Shown: in pieces, positions 35,803-46,143 of the stretch
How the letters are laid out: each line of letters begins with the position of its first letter
Numbering within the stretch: the first letter of the stretch is position 1
NCBI RefSeq assembly: GCF_000696095.1
Contig: NZ_BAYX01000011.1
Span: 1 to 64,000, forward strand
Direction of reading: 5' to 3'
From: Rhizobium rhizogenes NBRC 13257
GTDB lineage: Bacteria > Pseudomonadota > Alphaproteobacteria > Rhizobiales > Rhizobiaceae
DNA: 64,000 nucleotides
The notes under the pieces: model-generated
Databases searched by the model: none
Told to the model about the DNA's origin: nothing
The model's input: the letters and a program-made list of their open reading frames with translations, nothing else
Made by a program: the position numbers and the translations under genes

Positions 35803-36864
35803 CTATCGGCCGATCCTGTCGAGCGGACCCAGCTCCTTCTCGACAAGCGGCAGTACCTCTGCACCAAAGCGCTCGAGCGAGCGCCGCGCGCGGGCAACCG
35901 GCATGTCGCCGAACTGGAAGAAGCAATTGTAATGGCTGGGCCAGAGCGTCCTGATTTCGGCGATCAGCCTTTCAGCGACATAGTGGGCATCGCCGATCAG
36001 CAGATTGTCGCGGAAGACCTCAAGCGGCGGCTCGTTCGGAAAGGGAGCGGCAACCACGTGCGAGCCGTCTAGCGTCAACACGTTGCTGCGCAGTCCATGC
36101 ACCAGCCGGCCTACCCAGCGAGCACGTTCGGCCGCCTCCAGCGCCTCTTCCTTGCTGTCGGTCACATGGACGTACTGTTGCAGGGCAACCGGCATGGATC
36201 TGCCATCCAAACCGCCGGCGACCCAGGCTTCCCGCACTTTCTCAGTAATGCCGGGAAGCGCTTGCGATCCGCGCCAGCCGGCCGTGACGAATGGGATCCC
36301 GCCCCATTTTGCGAGCGCCTTCAAGATCGGCGGATGTGGCGAGGTGCAATAGACCGGCGGCATCGGCCTTTGCTGGGGCCGCACCGTGAAAACGGCTTCC
36401 GGCACGTCGACGTAGCGGCCCTTCAGCGCCGCGCGCCCTTCCGTCAGCGCCTGTTCGACGATGCTCCAGTATTCGAGGAAGATATCGGTCTTCTCCGCCA
36501 CCGCAGCGCCATAGCGCTCGAATTCATAGGCCTGGTATCCGGTCCCGACACCAAGAACGGCCCGGCCGCCGCTCAACTGGTCGAGAAGCGCGATCTCCTG
36601 CGCCACGCGCATTGGGTGATAGAGCGGCAGCACGACGACACCGGCGCCGAGCTTGATGCGGCTGGTGATCCCCGCCATATGCGCGGCCACCATCAGTGGC
36701 GAAACGCTGATCGAATAATTGGTGAAATGGTGCTCCGCGAACCAGGCAATCTCGAAGCCGATATCCTCGGCAAGCCGGACCATGGTGCGCGTATCCTCGA
36801 TGATGCCGCCGATCCCGCCAGGATTGTCGCGAAGGCTCATGAGGTTGAAAATGCCGAAATGCAT
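35803..36864 (-). CDS. LLM class (luciferase-like) flavin-dependent monooxygenase
   Basis: A 353-residue TIM-barrel flavin enzyme related to the bacterial luciferase subunits. It starts HFGIFNLMSLRD, has the active-site histidine motif WFAEHHFTNYS (H45-H46), the flavin phosphate region GVGTGYQAYEFERYG and an SPHPP segment. I place the start at ATG 36864, 32 bases after the end of the upstream SDR; the reading frame stays open into that gene as an artefact. It would use reduced FMN from the flavin reductase and O2. A close homologue is divergently encoded at 37905. Confidence 0.9.
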   Translation of the reverse strand: MHFGIFNLMSLRDNPGGIGGIIEDTRTMVRLAEDIGFEIAWFAEHHFTNYSISVSPLMVAAHMAGITSRIKLGAGVVVLPLYHPMRVAQEIALLDQLSGGRAVLGVGTGYQAYEFERYGAAVAEKTDIFLEYWSIVEQALTEGRAALKGRYVDVPEAVFTVRPQQRPMPPVYCTSPHPPILKALAKWGGIPFVTAGWRGSQALPGITEKVREAWVAGGLDGRSMPVALQQYVHVTDSKEEALEAAERARWVGRLVHGLRSNVLTLDGSHVVAAPFPNEPPLEVFRDNLLIGDAHYVAERLIAEIRTLWPSHYNCFFQFGDMPVARARRSLERFGAEVLPLVEKELGPLDRIGR

Positions 36865-36896
36865 GTTGAGTGCCCTGCTTTGATTGGGGAAATGGA

Positions 36897-37628
36897 TCAG
36901 GCGATGAAATAGCCACCGCTGATGGCGACGGTTTCGCCGACCATGTACCTGTTCTTCTCGGACAGGAGGAACACGATGACATCGGAGACATCCTCCGGCT
37001 CGGCGGCGCGGCCGATCGCGGTCTGGGCCGCAAGCTCCGGCAAAAAGCCCGCCGCGCGCGCCTTTTCCGTCGCGATGCCGGCGGGTGCCACGCCGTTGAT
37101 AAGGATATTGTCCGGCGCGCAGGCCTCGCCGAGGCTTTTGGTCAGGCTGACCACCGCTGCCTTCATCGCCGCGTAGTGTGCATTCTTCGGATGGGACTTC
37201 AGAGCGTCGATGGAAGCGACATTGACGATACGGCCGCCGCCATTTTCCTTCATATGCGCGATGACGGCGACGGAGACGGCGTAGAGGCCGCGCACATTGA
37301 CCGAGAAGCTGAAATCCCAGTCCTCGTCGCTGATGTCGAGGATCGGCCGTCTTGGATAGACGCCGGCACAGTTGCACAGGCCATGAACGCGGCCCGCTCT
37401 GGCGACGACATCGCCGACGAGCGCGGCGGCACTGGCGCGGGTGGTGATATCGCCGATGATCGCGAATGCCGCACCGCCGGAAGATTCGATTTCGGCAACT
37501 ACCGCGTTAGCTGCTTTCGGATCGATGTCGATGATCGCGACACGCACGCCTTCCGCCGCAAGTCCGAGCGAGACGGCCCTGCCGAGCCCGCTGCCACCAC
37601 CCGTTACAATCATGGTCTGGTTTTTCAT
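36897..37628 (-). CDS. SDR family oxidoreductase
   Basis: A 243-residue classical short-chain dehydrogenase with nucleotide turn TGGGSGLGRAVSLGLA, the strand-2 aspartate in VAIIDIDPKAA (favouring NAD), CNCAGVYPRR, and catalytic residues in NVASIDA and HYAAMKAAV. AAGCGGGGTATC precedes ATG 37628. It is the first gene after the divergent control region and leads into the luciferase-like gene. It would interconvert an alcohol and a carbonyl within the same pathway. Confidence 0.9.
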   Translation of the reverse strand: MKNQTMIVTGGGSGLGRAVSLGLAAEGVRVAIIDIDPKAANAVVAEIESSGGAAFAIIGDITTRASAAALVGDVVARAGRVHGLCNCAGVYPRRPILDISDEDWDFSFSVNVRGLYAVSVAVIAHMKENGGGRIVNVASIDALKSHPKNAHYAAMKAAVVSLTKSLGEACAPDNILINGVAPAGIATEKARAAGFLPELAAQTAIGRAAEPEDVSDVIVFLLSEKNRYMVGETVAISGGYFIA

Positions 37629-37779
37629 GATACCCCGCTTGGCCGGCCTCACCTTGCCGGTTTCGAATGTCGATGGGGGACTGTCTCCGGTCTTTGGATA
37701 ATCAGCAAACGATCTCTTCTCATGACCCGATAAGCGCAGACGCTATGACAAGGCTGACTGAAGCTGTACTGTCGTGCAC

Positions 37780-37794
37780 ATTAGATAAGCTAAT
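37780..37794. promoter_or_regulatory. LysR-type box ATTAG-ATAAG-CTAAT
   Basis: A perfect 5-5-5 inverted repeat that obeys the T-N11-A rule of LysR regulators. The arm CTAAT is the core recognised by GcvA in E. coli, and the adjacent regulator gene (38975) is GcvA-like. It lies in the 276-base region between the divergent SDR/monooxygenase and monooxygenase/LysR units. It is therefore the likely site of that regulator. Confidence 0.6.
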
Positions 37795-37904
37795 TTGTGG
37801 GCCGACCGATCCATGCCTATCATTTAGGCTACCTGGCGAATGCCGGAGAAAATCAAATGCCGTCCGCGCCGAGACGCAGGTCGGGACTAGGGAAAGAGAC
37901 AAAT

Positions 37905-38978
37905 ATGGTCAAGCTCGGCCTCTTTAACCTGATGGGGCTCTACGACAGGAACACATCACCGGCTTCCGTGGTGAAGACGACGGTTGACGCGGTGAAAATG
38001 GCCGAGGATTTCGGCTTCGATGTCGCATGGTTTGCCGAGCACCATTTCACCAATCATTCGATCTGCCCCTCCTCCATGCTCATGGTTGCCCATTGCGCCG
38101 CCGAGACCAAGCAGATCCGGCTGGCGCCCGCCGTGCTCGCTCTGCCTTTCTACGATCCGCTGCGCCTGGTGCAGGAGGCAGCCTTCACCGATCTCCTGAC
38201 GCATGGGCGGCTCGTGCTCGGACTGGGTTGCGGCTACCAGCCGCACGAATTCGAGCGGTTTCGCGTGCAGCCGGAAGAACGGCATTCGATCATGCTCGAA
38301 GCCTGGACGATCCTCGAACAGGGGCTCACCGCCGGCGTCGTCGAATTCAGCGGCCGGCACTTCTCCATCCCTCGCACCGAACTCTCCATGCGCCCCTTCG
38401 GCCTCGCCATGCCGGACGTCTTCGTCGCAACCAGCCACCCCGATCCGATTGCGCGCATGGTCAGGGGCAATCACACGCCGTTCATGAGCTTCGGTCATCG
38501 CGGCCTGAACGCGGCGCGGAGTTTCAAAGACAGGATTGCCGCGAGCTGGACCGACGCCGGAGGCAACCCGGACACAATGCCGCTCGCCGTGCAGCGTTAT
38601 GTCTACGTCACAGAAGACCGCGACGATGCGCGCCATGCGGCGCAGTGCGTGCGCGACCTCGCCCGGGCGGCCGTGCCGCTTTCGACGGCCGACCCTACGC
38701 GCGACGGCCCGTTCCTGCGTCTGATGCCGCTCAACGATGAGCCGCCGCTTGACGATTTCCTCGACAATGCCGTTATCGGACCGGCAAGCTATTGCGCGGA
38801 AAAACTTGCCGGGGAAATCGAGGCGCTCAAGCCGACGCATCTTTCCTGCTTCATGGGTTTTGCCGGCATTGGGCGGCGGGAAACGCTCGCCTCCATCGAG
38901 CGTTTCGGCTGCGAGGTCATCCCCCAGCTCGAGGGTCTGGTGGAACTGCGCAACACGACGTTAAGGGACGCTGCATGA
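37905..38978 (+). CDS. LLM class (luciferase-like) flavin-dependent monooxygenase
   Basis: A 357-residue luciferase-fold enzyme clearly homologous to the protein at 35803: KLGLFNLMGLYD, VAWFAEHHFTNHS (H46-H47), LGLGCGYQPHEFERF. The ATG at 37905 has GGGAAAGAGAC upstream; the reading from 37797 adds a non-conserved leader. The two proteins could form a heterodimer like LuxA/LuxB or act on successive intermediates. Its stop overlaps the LysR gene start (ATGA). Reduced flavin would come from the reductase encoded at 29634. Confidence 0.9.
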   Translation: MVKLGLFNLMGLYDRNTSPASVVKTTVDAVKMAEDFGFDVAWFAEHHFTNHSICPSSMLMVAHCAAETKQIRLAPAVLALPFYDPLRLVQEAAFTDLLTHGRLVLGLGCGYQPHEFERFRVQPEERHSIMLEAWTILEQGLTAGVVEFSGRHFSIPRTELSMRPFGLAMPDVFVATSHPDPIARMVRGNHTPFMSFGHRGLNAARSFKDRIAASWTDAGGNPDTMPLAVQRYVYVTEDRDDARHAAQCVRDLARAAVPLSTADPTRDGPFLRLMPLNDEPPLDDFLDNAVIGPASYCAEKLAGEIEALKPTHLSCFMGFAGIGRRETLASIERFGCEVIPQLEGLVELRNTTLRDAA

Positions 38979-39979
38979 ACGAACGCCCCTTCGGAACCAA
39001 CGTGCTGGGAGAGGCGATCGAGATCGCCACGAATGAGGCGGTGCCGACCGCACCGCAGGACTGCCAGCCATCCGGAGGTTCGGGGCGCCGCATGAATCGA
39101 CTGCCGCCGCTCAACCTGTTTCGCGTTTTCGAGGCGGCCGCGCGTCACGGCAGCTTCACGGCTGCCGCCGACGAGCTTTGCGTGACGCAATCGGCGGTCA
39201 GCCAGCAGATACGCCAGATCGAGGATCTGTTGGATGTGCGGCTGTTTCGTCGGCTGCCGCGTCGGGTCGAGCTGACACGCGAGGGCACCCAGCTTGCAAG
39301 CGCCGTGCATGAATCGCTTGCCCTGCTCGCCCGCGCCTGCGAGCGCATCGTCGACCCCATGGCGCCGACGGTGCTATGCATCAACGCGCCGCCGGCAATT
39401 GCCTCACGCTGGCTGGTGCCCCGACTGAAGCGTTTCATGCAGCTCAATCCGCAGATCAAGGTAACACTGCTCGCCTCCAACGACACGGTGAATTTCGATC
39501 GCCAGGATATCGATGTCGCCATTCGCTGGGGGCGCGGCGACTGGCAGGGTGCAAGGGTGGAAAGGCTCGGCCCCGACAAGCTGTTCCCGGTCTGCAGCCC
39601 CTCCGTCCTGCGCGAAGGGCCTCCGATCGTCAGCCCCGGCGATCTTGCCCACCATACCCTGCTGCAGAACATGAATTCCAGCCTCTGGGCCACCTGGTTC
39701 GCAACCGCCGGCGTCGGCAGCGTCAATTTCGATGAGACGCTCTATTTCAACGATGCCGGCCTGTTGCTGGATGCCGCTGTACAGGGCCAGGGAATTGCGC
39801 TCGCCAACCACATGCTTGTCGAAAACGACCTCAAGACCGGACGATTGATCCGCCCTTTCAATATCGAGATACAAAGTGGCGAGAGCTACCACATCCTGAC
39901 CAGCCCGGATTTTTCCGAAAAAGCCGCCGTCGCCGAATTCCGCCAATGGATCCGTGCCGAGGGTGCCGAAGCCGGTTGA
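38975..39979 (+). CDS. LysR family transcriptional regulator, GcvA-like
   Basis: A 334-residue LysR protein. The winged helix follows a 39-residue leader: RLPPLNLFRVFEAAARHGSF, AADELCVTQSAVSQQIRQIE and FRRLPRRVELT. The effector domain has the GcvA-type features IASRWLVPRLKRF, DVAIRWGRGDW and GQGIALANHMLVEND. I choose ATG 38975 because it overlaps the upstream stop and has AAGGGA six bases away; ATG 39092 fits the domain boundary but its GGAGG is too far. It probably controls the flavin monooxygenase locus through the ATTAG-N5-CTAAT box. Confidence 0.9.
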   Translation: MNERPFGTNVLGEAIEIATNEAVPTAPQDCQPSGGSGRRMNRLPPLNLFRVFEAAARHGSFTAAADELCVTQSAVSQQIRQIEDLLDVRLFRRLPRRVELTREGTQLASAVHESLALLARACERIVDPMAPTVLCINAPPAIASRWLVPRLKRFMQLNPQIKVTLLASNDTVNFDRQDIDVAIRWGRGDWQGARVERLGPDKLFPVCSPSVLREGPPIVSPGDLAHHTLLQNMNSSLWATWFATAGVGSVNFDETLYFNDAGLLLDAAVQGQGIALANHMLVENDLKTGRLIRPFNIEIQSGESYHILTSPDFSEKAAVAEFRQWIRAEGAEAG

Positions 39980-40001
39980 AGCTACGACGAAAGACCTTTA
40001 G

Positions 40002-40583
40002 CTATTTATAGGTGATCGTGTTCCCGGCCCTCGGCCGATTGAAGAAGTGGCGGTCGAAACTGTAACCGTTCGTTCCGGTAAAGCTTGCAAATAGCGCCGA
40101 GACGGGTGTCGTCAATGTGTATTGCACGCGGGTCAGCACGACCTGTACGCCCGTTTCCTTGATCTGCGAGGGGACGTCGATCGGCGTTGCCGCCCCATAG
40201 GTCAAGGCAGACGTATTGAGCGCGGCAGACCAGTTGACCGTGGCGTTGCCGCTTTTGCTGATGTCATCCACCGCGACCGTGATCGTCAGCCCTGTGGTGT
40301 CATAGGGCTGCAGGATGAAGCTTGCTCCGGAAAGAAGTTTGGCGACGTCGGATTTCGTCCAGGTTCCTTGCTGCGAAATCATGTCGCCCGTGGTGGAGGC
40401 GATCTCATCGATCTTCCGGCTGACGGTCAGCGCATGGCCGAGATCGACGGTTCCGACAAGCAGGAGCAGCAGGATCGGCAGGACGATTGCGAATTCCACA
40501 CCCGAAGTGCCGGACCGGTCACGCGCCAGACGGCGAAAGCAGAATGCGGGAAACCGGTAGATGGGCAAGCTCCGTTTCATCAT
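40002..40583 (-). CDS. TadE/TadG-type pilus assembly protein
   Basis: A 193-residue protein with the TadE-like N-terminus: basic residues, then DRSGTSGVEFAIVLPILLLLLVG, a single membrane helix after a G-x-E-F motif resembling prepilin sites. The rest is a periplasmic, Thr/Ser-rich domain. Such pseudopilins help assemble Flp/Tad pili. It is the last of three genes joined by one-base or four-base overlaps. The core tad genes (ATPase, secretin, prepilin) are not in the window. Confidence 0.8.
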   Translation of the reverse strand: MMKRSLPIYRFPAFCFRRLARDRSGTSGVEFAIVLPILLLLLVGTVDLGHALTVSRKIDEIASTTGDMISQQGTWTKSDVAKLLSGASFILQPYDTTGLTITVAVDDISKSGNATVNWSAALNTSALTYGAATPIDVPSQIKETGVQVVLTRVQYTLTTPVSALFASFTGTNGYSFDRHFFNRPRAGNTITYK

Positions 40584-41113
40584 CAGAAGGGCTCGTTGCG
40601 GAACAGAACGGAGGACCCGAGCAGATAGCGACCGTCGGCCATCTTGTTGCTGGAAAAGGTGAAGAAGTTGACGACGGCATCCCAGGGCAAGAATGCCTGA
40701 ACCAGAACGAAGTCGCTGCCCTTGCCGATATTATATGTCTCGGTCACGGCAAGATTACCACTGGCATTGATGGGATTGGCACTGGTGGCCGACGACAGAT
40801 CGGAGAGTATGTCGACCTTGACCAGGAGATTGCTGGAACAACTGAACGCCAGGAGCATATCGTCGCAGATTTTGGCCTTGAAATCGGCCTGGCTGATCTT
40901 GGACGAAGCAACCTCTCCGGTGCGTATCATTCGGGAAATCTTTTGAACCGATGCGTCCATTGCTGAATTCACGAAAAACATCACCGATATCTCGATGATC
41001 GCGAAGATCAGCATGAACAGCGGCAGGGCCAGGAGCGCGAACTCGATCGCGGCTACGCCTTTCCGGTCAGCGAGGAGGCGGCGGAACGATGCAAAGGGCC
41101 TTGCTCGCATCAT
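40583..41113 (-). CDS. TadE-like pilus assembly protein
   Basis: A 176-residue minor pseudopilin. It has the TadE motif ADRKGVAAIEFALLALPLFMLIFAI (read here as two parts: DRKGVAAIEFALLALP and LFMLIFAIIE), then a periplasmic part with two cysteines (KICDD, FSCSS) and the ending VLFRNEPF. The start is one of two adjacent ATG codons (41113 or 41110) overlapping the stop of the vWA gene. It is the middle gene of the three-gene Tad-type unit. Confidence 0.83.
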   Translation of the reverse strand: MMRARPFASFRRLLADRKGVAAIEFALLALPLFMLIFAIIEISVMFFVNSAMDASVQKISRMIRTGEVASSKISQADFKAKICDDMLLAFSCSSNLLVKVDILSDLSSATSANPINASGNLAVTETYNIGKGSDFVLVQAFLPWDAVVNFFTFSSNKMADGRYLLGSSVLFRNEPF

Positions 41114-42426
41114 TGAGTCAGCCGAACGGAGGCGAGATATTGTGTGAAGAGTGCCGACAGGCCAGTGGTAATCTCCGTAGCCGACGACGCCGACATGAAC
41201 AGGCTCTTTGAGGAGGCGCAATCCGAAAGCGCATAAGGAATGTAGTCCCGCCGCGTGATGCTGCTGGACACACCACTATCCATCGTGCCGCCCCAGGTGC
41301 TTTTCCAATTGGCGCTCGCCATGGTCGAGCCAACGGTTGCGTTGTAGCCCCAATCGGTGGTGATCGGCAGATACTCGGTATAGAGAACAGCCATGGTGGC
41401 GGACTGTTTTTTTATGTAGTCGCACCAGGCCGGATTTAGCGGCGCCACCTTCGGCTGATATTTCGCGCCACTGGTTACCCATTCGCGCTGTGATTGGACG
41501 CCATCGGTCAGCAGGAGCACTAATTTGAGTGGCGTCGCCGAAGAAGAACCATCCCCGCCCGTTCCGACCTTATTCTTCAGCGCCGCCAGAGAGACATCAA
41601 AATAGGTATAGGTCGTCGAGGTTGCGCTTGTAAGGTCCGAATCCACGCGCTTACCAGCGGCAGTGGTATCCAGGGTTGGCGCCAAAACTTCCGTGATCGT
41701 ATCACCCAAGCTATAGAGTCCGACCTTGATCCGCTCGTGATTGGTGTCGGAAGCGCTGATCATGTCGATCACTTCATGAACGGCATCGACGGCAACATCG
41801 GCGCGCAGCTTGATTTTCTTTTCGGTGCTATAGGCATAGTTGTTACTATACGTCGCGGTGCCGATCGTGTGTGAATCGCCGGTATGGCAGGCGAACTGAC
41901 ATCCGATGCCATTATACATGGCCTGTTGACCCGCGGTCGTCGCCGCCAGCAGCATCGACGGGGACTTGTCGATCACGATGTAGACGTTGAGATAGGACGA
42001 TGCCGGTCCCTTGACGGCGCTTGCGACGCTGACGGGGACGGTATTGATATTGGCGAGCTTCATCAGGGTCGTGGGAACAGTGCCGCTCGCCGTCGCCGTT
42101 ATGCGATGGTTGGTCGTGTCGATTTCGATATCGCCAAGAGAGTAGCTACTCTCCGTCTGCGCATGGAACCAGTCGGACACCTTTTGCTTGAGGGCATCCG
42201 TATCACCGGCGTCGACATTCTTGACCGCGGCGATCAGCGCCGCGTCGAGATCGCTCTGCATGCTCTGGCGAACGTTGTAGGCGCGGATATAGTCAAAGCT
42301 GGCACCGACCGCGAGGAGCATCGGCACGAGGGTGAGAGCAACAACGATTGCTACGTTGCCGCCGCGGCTCCTTCCCATCGCGCGAAATATTGCGAAGAAT
42401 CGGTTATTTAAAAAATCCAGCTTCAA
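41110..42426 (-). CDS. TadG-like protein with von Willebrand factor A domain
   Basis: A 438-residue protein. The N-terminal TadG segment is GNVAIVVALTLVPMLLAVGA, one membrane helix. A vWA domain follows from about residue 147, with the metal-site motif DKSPSM (D153, S155, S157), an insert containing GCQFACH, and LVLLLTDGV. TadG proteins link Tad pili to the outer membrane in some systems. The reading begins with TTG at 42426; the next ATG (42378) would cut off the basic leader but no ribosome site is clear for either. It is first in its operon. Confidence 0.82.
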   Translation of the reverse strand: MKLDFLNNRFFAIFRAMGRSRGGNVAIVVALTLVPMLLAVGASFDYIRAYNVRQSMQSDLDAALIAAVKNVDAGDTDALKQKVSDWFHAQTESSYSLGDIEIDTTNHRITATASGTVPTTLMKLANINTVPVSVASAVKGPASSYLNVYIVIDKSPSMLLAATTAGQQAMYNGIGCQFACHTGDSHTIGTATYSNNYAYSTEKKIKLRADVAVDAVHEVIDMISASDTNHERIKVGLYSLGDTITEVLAPTLDTTAAGKRVDSDLTSATSTTYTYFDVSLAALKNKVGTGGDGSSSATPLKLVLLLTDGVQSQREWVTSGAKYQPKVAPLNPAWCDYIKKQSATMAVLYTEYLPITTDWGYNATVGSTMASANWKSTWGGTMDSGVSSSITRRDYIPYALSDCASSKSLFMSASSATEITTGLSALFTQYLASVRLTQ

Positions 42427-42661
42427 GAACCACCATCACCTAAATCTACGAAAAAGTGATGGGTATCACGGCCATACGAAAGTTAATCTTTCATGGATTC
42501 TTACATCTACCGAACAAAATCACAGTCTTCGTCGATGTTTTCTGCGTAATCTGGATATTTATTCGCACTTCGTATCTTAGTAATGATGTATAGTTAGCAT
42601 CCAATAGTAGAGTTAGCTATATCAAAAATATTATCCACGGCTGTCCCGCCAGCAAGACCAC

Positions 42662-43639
42662 TCAATTCGCCGCCGCCTCCACCACCTCTATGTTGCGACC
42701 ATCAACCCCAGGCTCCCGCGTCGACAATGTCGGATTATATCGCGCGCGCATTGCATCGGCAGACTGCCGGACGACTTCGGAAATCTGCAGGAATTGCTTG
42801 GCCAGAGGATTTGTCTTGCGCCAGATCATTCCGATCGTTCGCGACGGCTGGACGTTCTGAAAACGAGCGACCGACACCGACGCCGACCGCGTCTCCACTC
42901 CAACGGCCATTTCCGGGATCAAGGTGACACCAATGCCGGCGCTGACCATCTGAACCAGCGTGGACAAAGAACTGCCGTCCATCAGTTCCCGCGGCAGCGC
43001 CGACTGTATGTTGCAGAACGACAAGGCCTGATCGCGAAAGCAATGCCCCTCCTCAAGCAGAAGCAGCCTCATTTCACGGAGCGCTTCACGATTGGGCACC
43101 GGCTTTCCCTCATCCTCGCCCGGCCGGACCAGCACGAAGTTCTCCGAGAACAGCGAAACCTCGGTCAGCGAAGGCTCGGAGACCGGCAAGGCAACAATGG
43201 CGGTGTCGAGCCGACCCTCCGCCAGCTCCTGCACCAGCTTCGAGGTCAGCGTCTCGCGCACATGAATCTCAAGTCCGTCATGCATGCGGGTGAGATTGCC
43301 GATGATGGCGGGTAACAGGTAGGGCGCGACCGTCGGGATGATGCCTATCCGCAGCCGCCCCACCAGCCTGTCCTGCGAAGCCCGCGCCAGATCCCCCAGT
43401 TCGTCGACCGAACGCAGGATCTCGCGTACGCGCAGTGCAAACGCCTCTCCGAAGCTGGTGAGCCGAACCTGGCGCGCGCCTCTTTCGAAGAGCTCCGTAC
43501 CCAGCGTTTCCTCCAGCTCCTTGATCTGCATCGACAGAGCGGGCTGCGAGATCGCACAGACATCGGCCGCGCGCCCGAAATGCCCCTGCCGTGCTAACGC
43601 CTCGAAATAGCGAAACTGCTTCAGTGTCAAATTTGTCAT
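42662..43639 (-). CDS. oxyR: Hydrogen peroxide-inducible regulator OxyR
   Basis: A 325-residue LysR-type peroxide sensor. The winged helix is LTLKQFRYFEALARQGHF and AISQPALSMQIKELE. The redox pair is conserved as C200 and C209 in LEEGHCFRDQALSFC, the OxyR hallmark. Oxidation forms a disulfide that activates transcription of peroxide defence genes. It is divergent from katG, and an ATAAG-N5-CTTAT box overlaps its start codon, so it probably controls both genes. The C-terminal 25 residues are an unconserved tail. Upstream, 42427-42661 is AT-rich with no gene seen. Confidence 0.95.
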   Translation of the reverse strand: MTNLTLKQFRYFEALARQGHFGRAADVCAISQPALSMQIKELEETLGTELFERGARQVRLTSFGEAFALRVREILRSVDELGDLARASQDRLVGRLRIGIIPTVAPYLLPAIIGNLTRMHDGLEIHVRETLTSKLVQELAEGRLDTAIVALPVSEPSLTEVSLFSENFVLVRPGEDEGKPVPNREALREMRLLLLEEGHCFRDQALSFCNIQSALPRELMDGSSLSTLVQMVSAGIGVTLIPEMAVGVETRSASVSVARFQNVQPSRTIGMIWRKTNPLAKQFLQISEVVRQSADAMRARYNPTLSTREPGVDGRNIEVVEAAAN

Positions 43640-43652
43640 AAGCCTACCTTAT
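43638..43652. promoter_or_regulatory. LysR-type box ATAAG-CCTAC-CTTAT, likely OxyR site
   Basis: A perfect 5-5-5 inverted repeat with the T-N11-A pattern, starting in the oxyR start codon and lying about 45 bases before the katG -10. Its position between oxyR and katG suggests OxyR binding and control of both genes. Confidence 0.55.
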
Positions 43653-43674
43653 CGCGGCGATCAGAAAATCCAAC

Positions 43675-43703
43675 TTAAATTAATGAAGGGGCTTGGCTAT
43701 AAT
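43675..43703 (+). promoter_or_regulatory. Putative katG promoter
   Basis: A perfect -10 TATAAT (43698-43703) with a poor -35 TTAAAT (43675-43680) 17 bases away, as expected for an activator-dependent promoter. The leader to the katG start is about 170 bases. Confidence 0.5.
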
Positions 43704-43877
43704 ACCCGAAGCAAAGATGAGATGCGTCACTGTCACATGCGGCCCGTAAGGTGGCTGCCGACCGTGCGCAGCTCACCGATGTCCGGACTATCCAGAACGC
43801 TGACGCCCCAAGCACGTTCGCCTCAGGACTGTCTTTCTCAGACTAGCTCAATTCAAAGAATCTCAAGGGAGAGAATT

Positions 43878-46076
<2,199 letters not shown>

Positions 46077-46094
46077 TCCGGACCGTAAACGCAT

Positions 46095-46125
46095 TCGGGC
46101 GCGGCTGAATCCCAGCCGCGCCCGA
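46095..46125. terminator. Bidirectional terminator after katG
   Basis: A perfect 13-base GC-rich stem (TCGGGCGCGGCTG and its complement) with loop AATCC. It lies midway between the convergent ends of katG and the hydrolase gene. There is no long U-run, but position and stability support termination. Confidence 0.75.
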
Positions 46126-46143
46126 TTCCATATATTGGAAGCC

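Noticed and set aside
35803..37377. A single 524-residue frame covering the luciferase-like gene and much of the SDR gene
   Set aside because: The first 170 residues are the SDR gene read out of frame and lack family features; the monooxygenase begins cleanly at ATG 36864.
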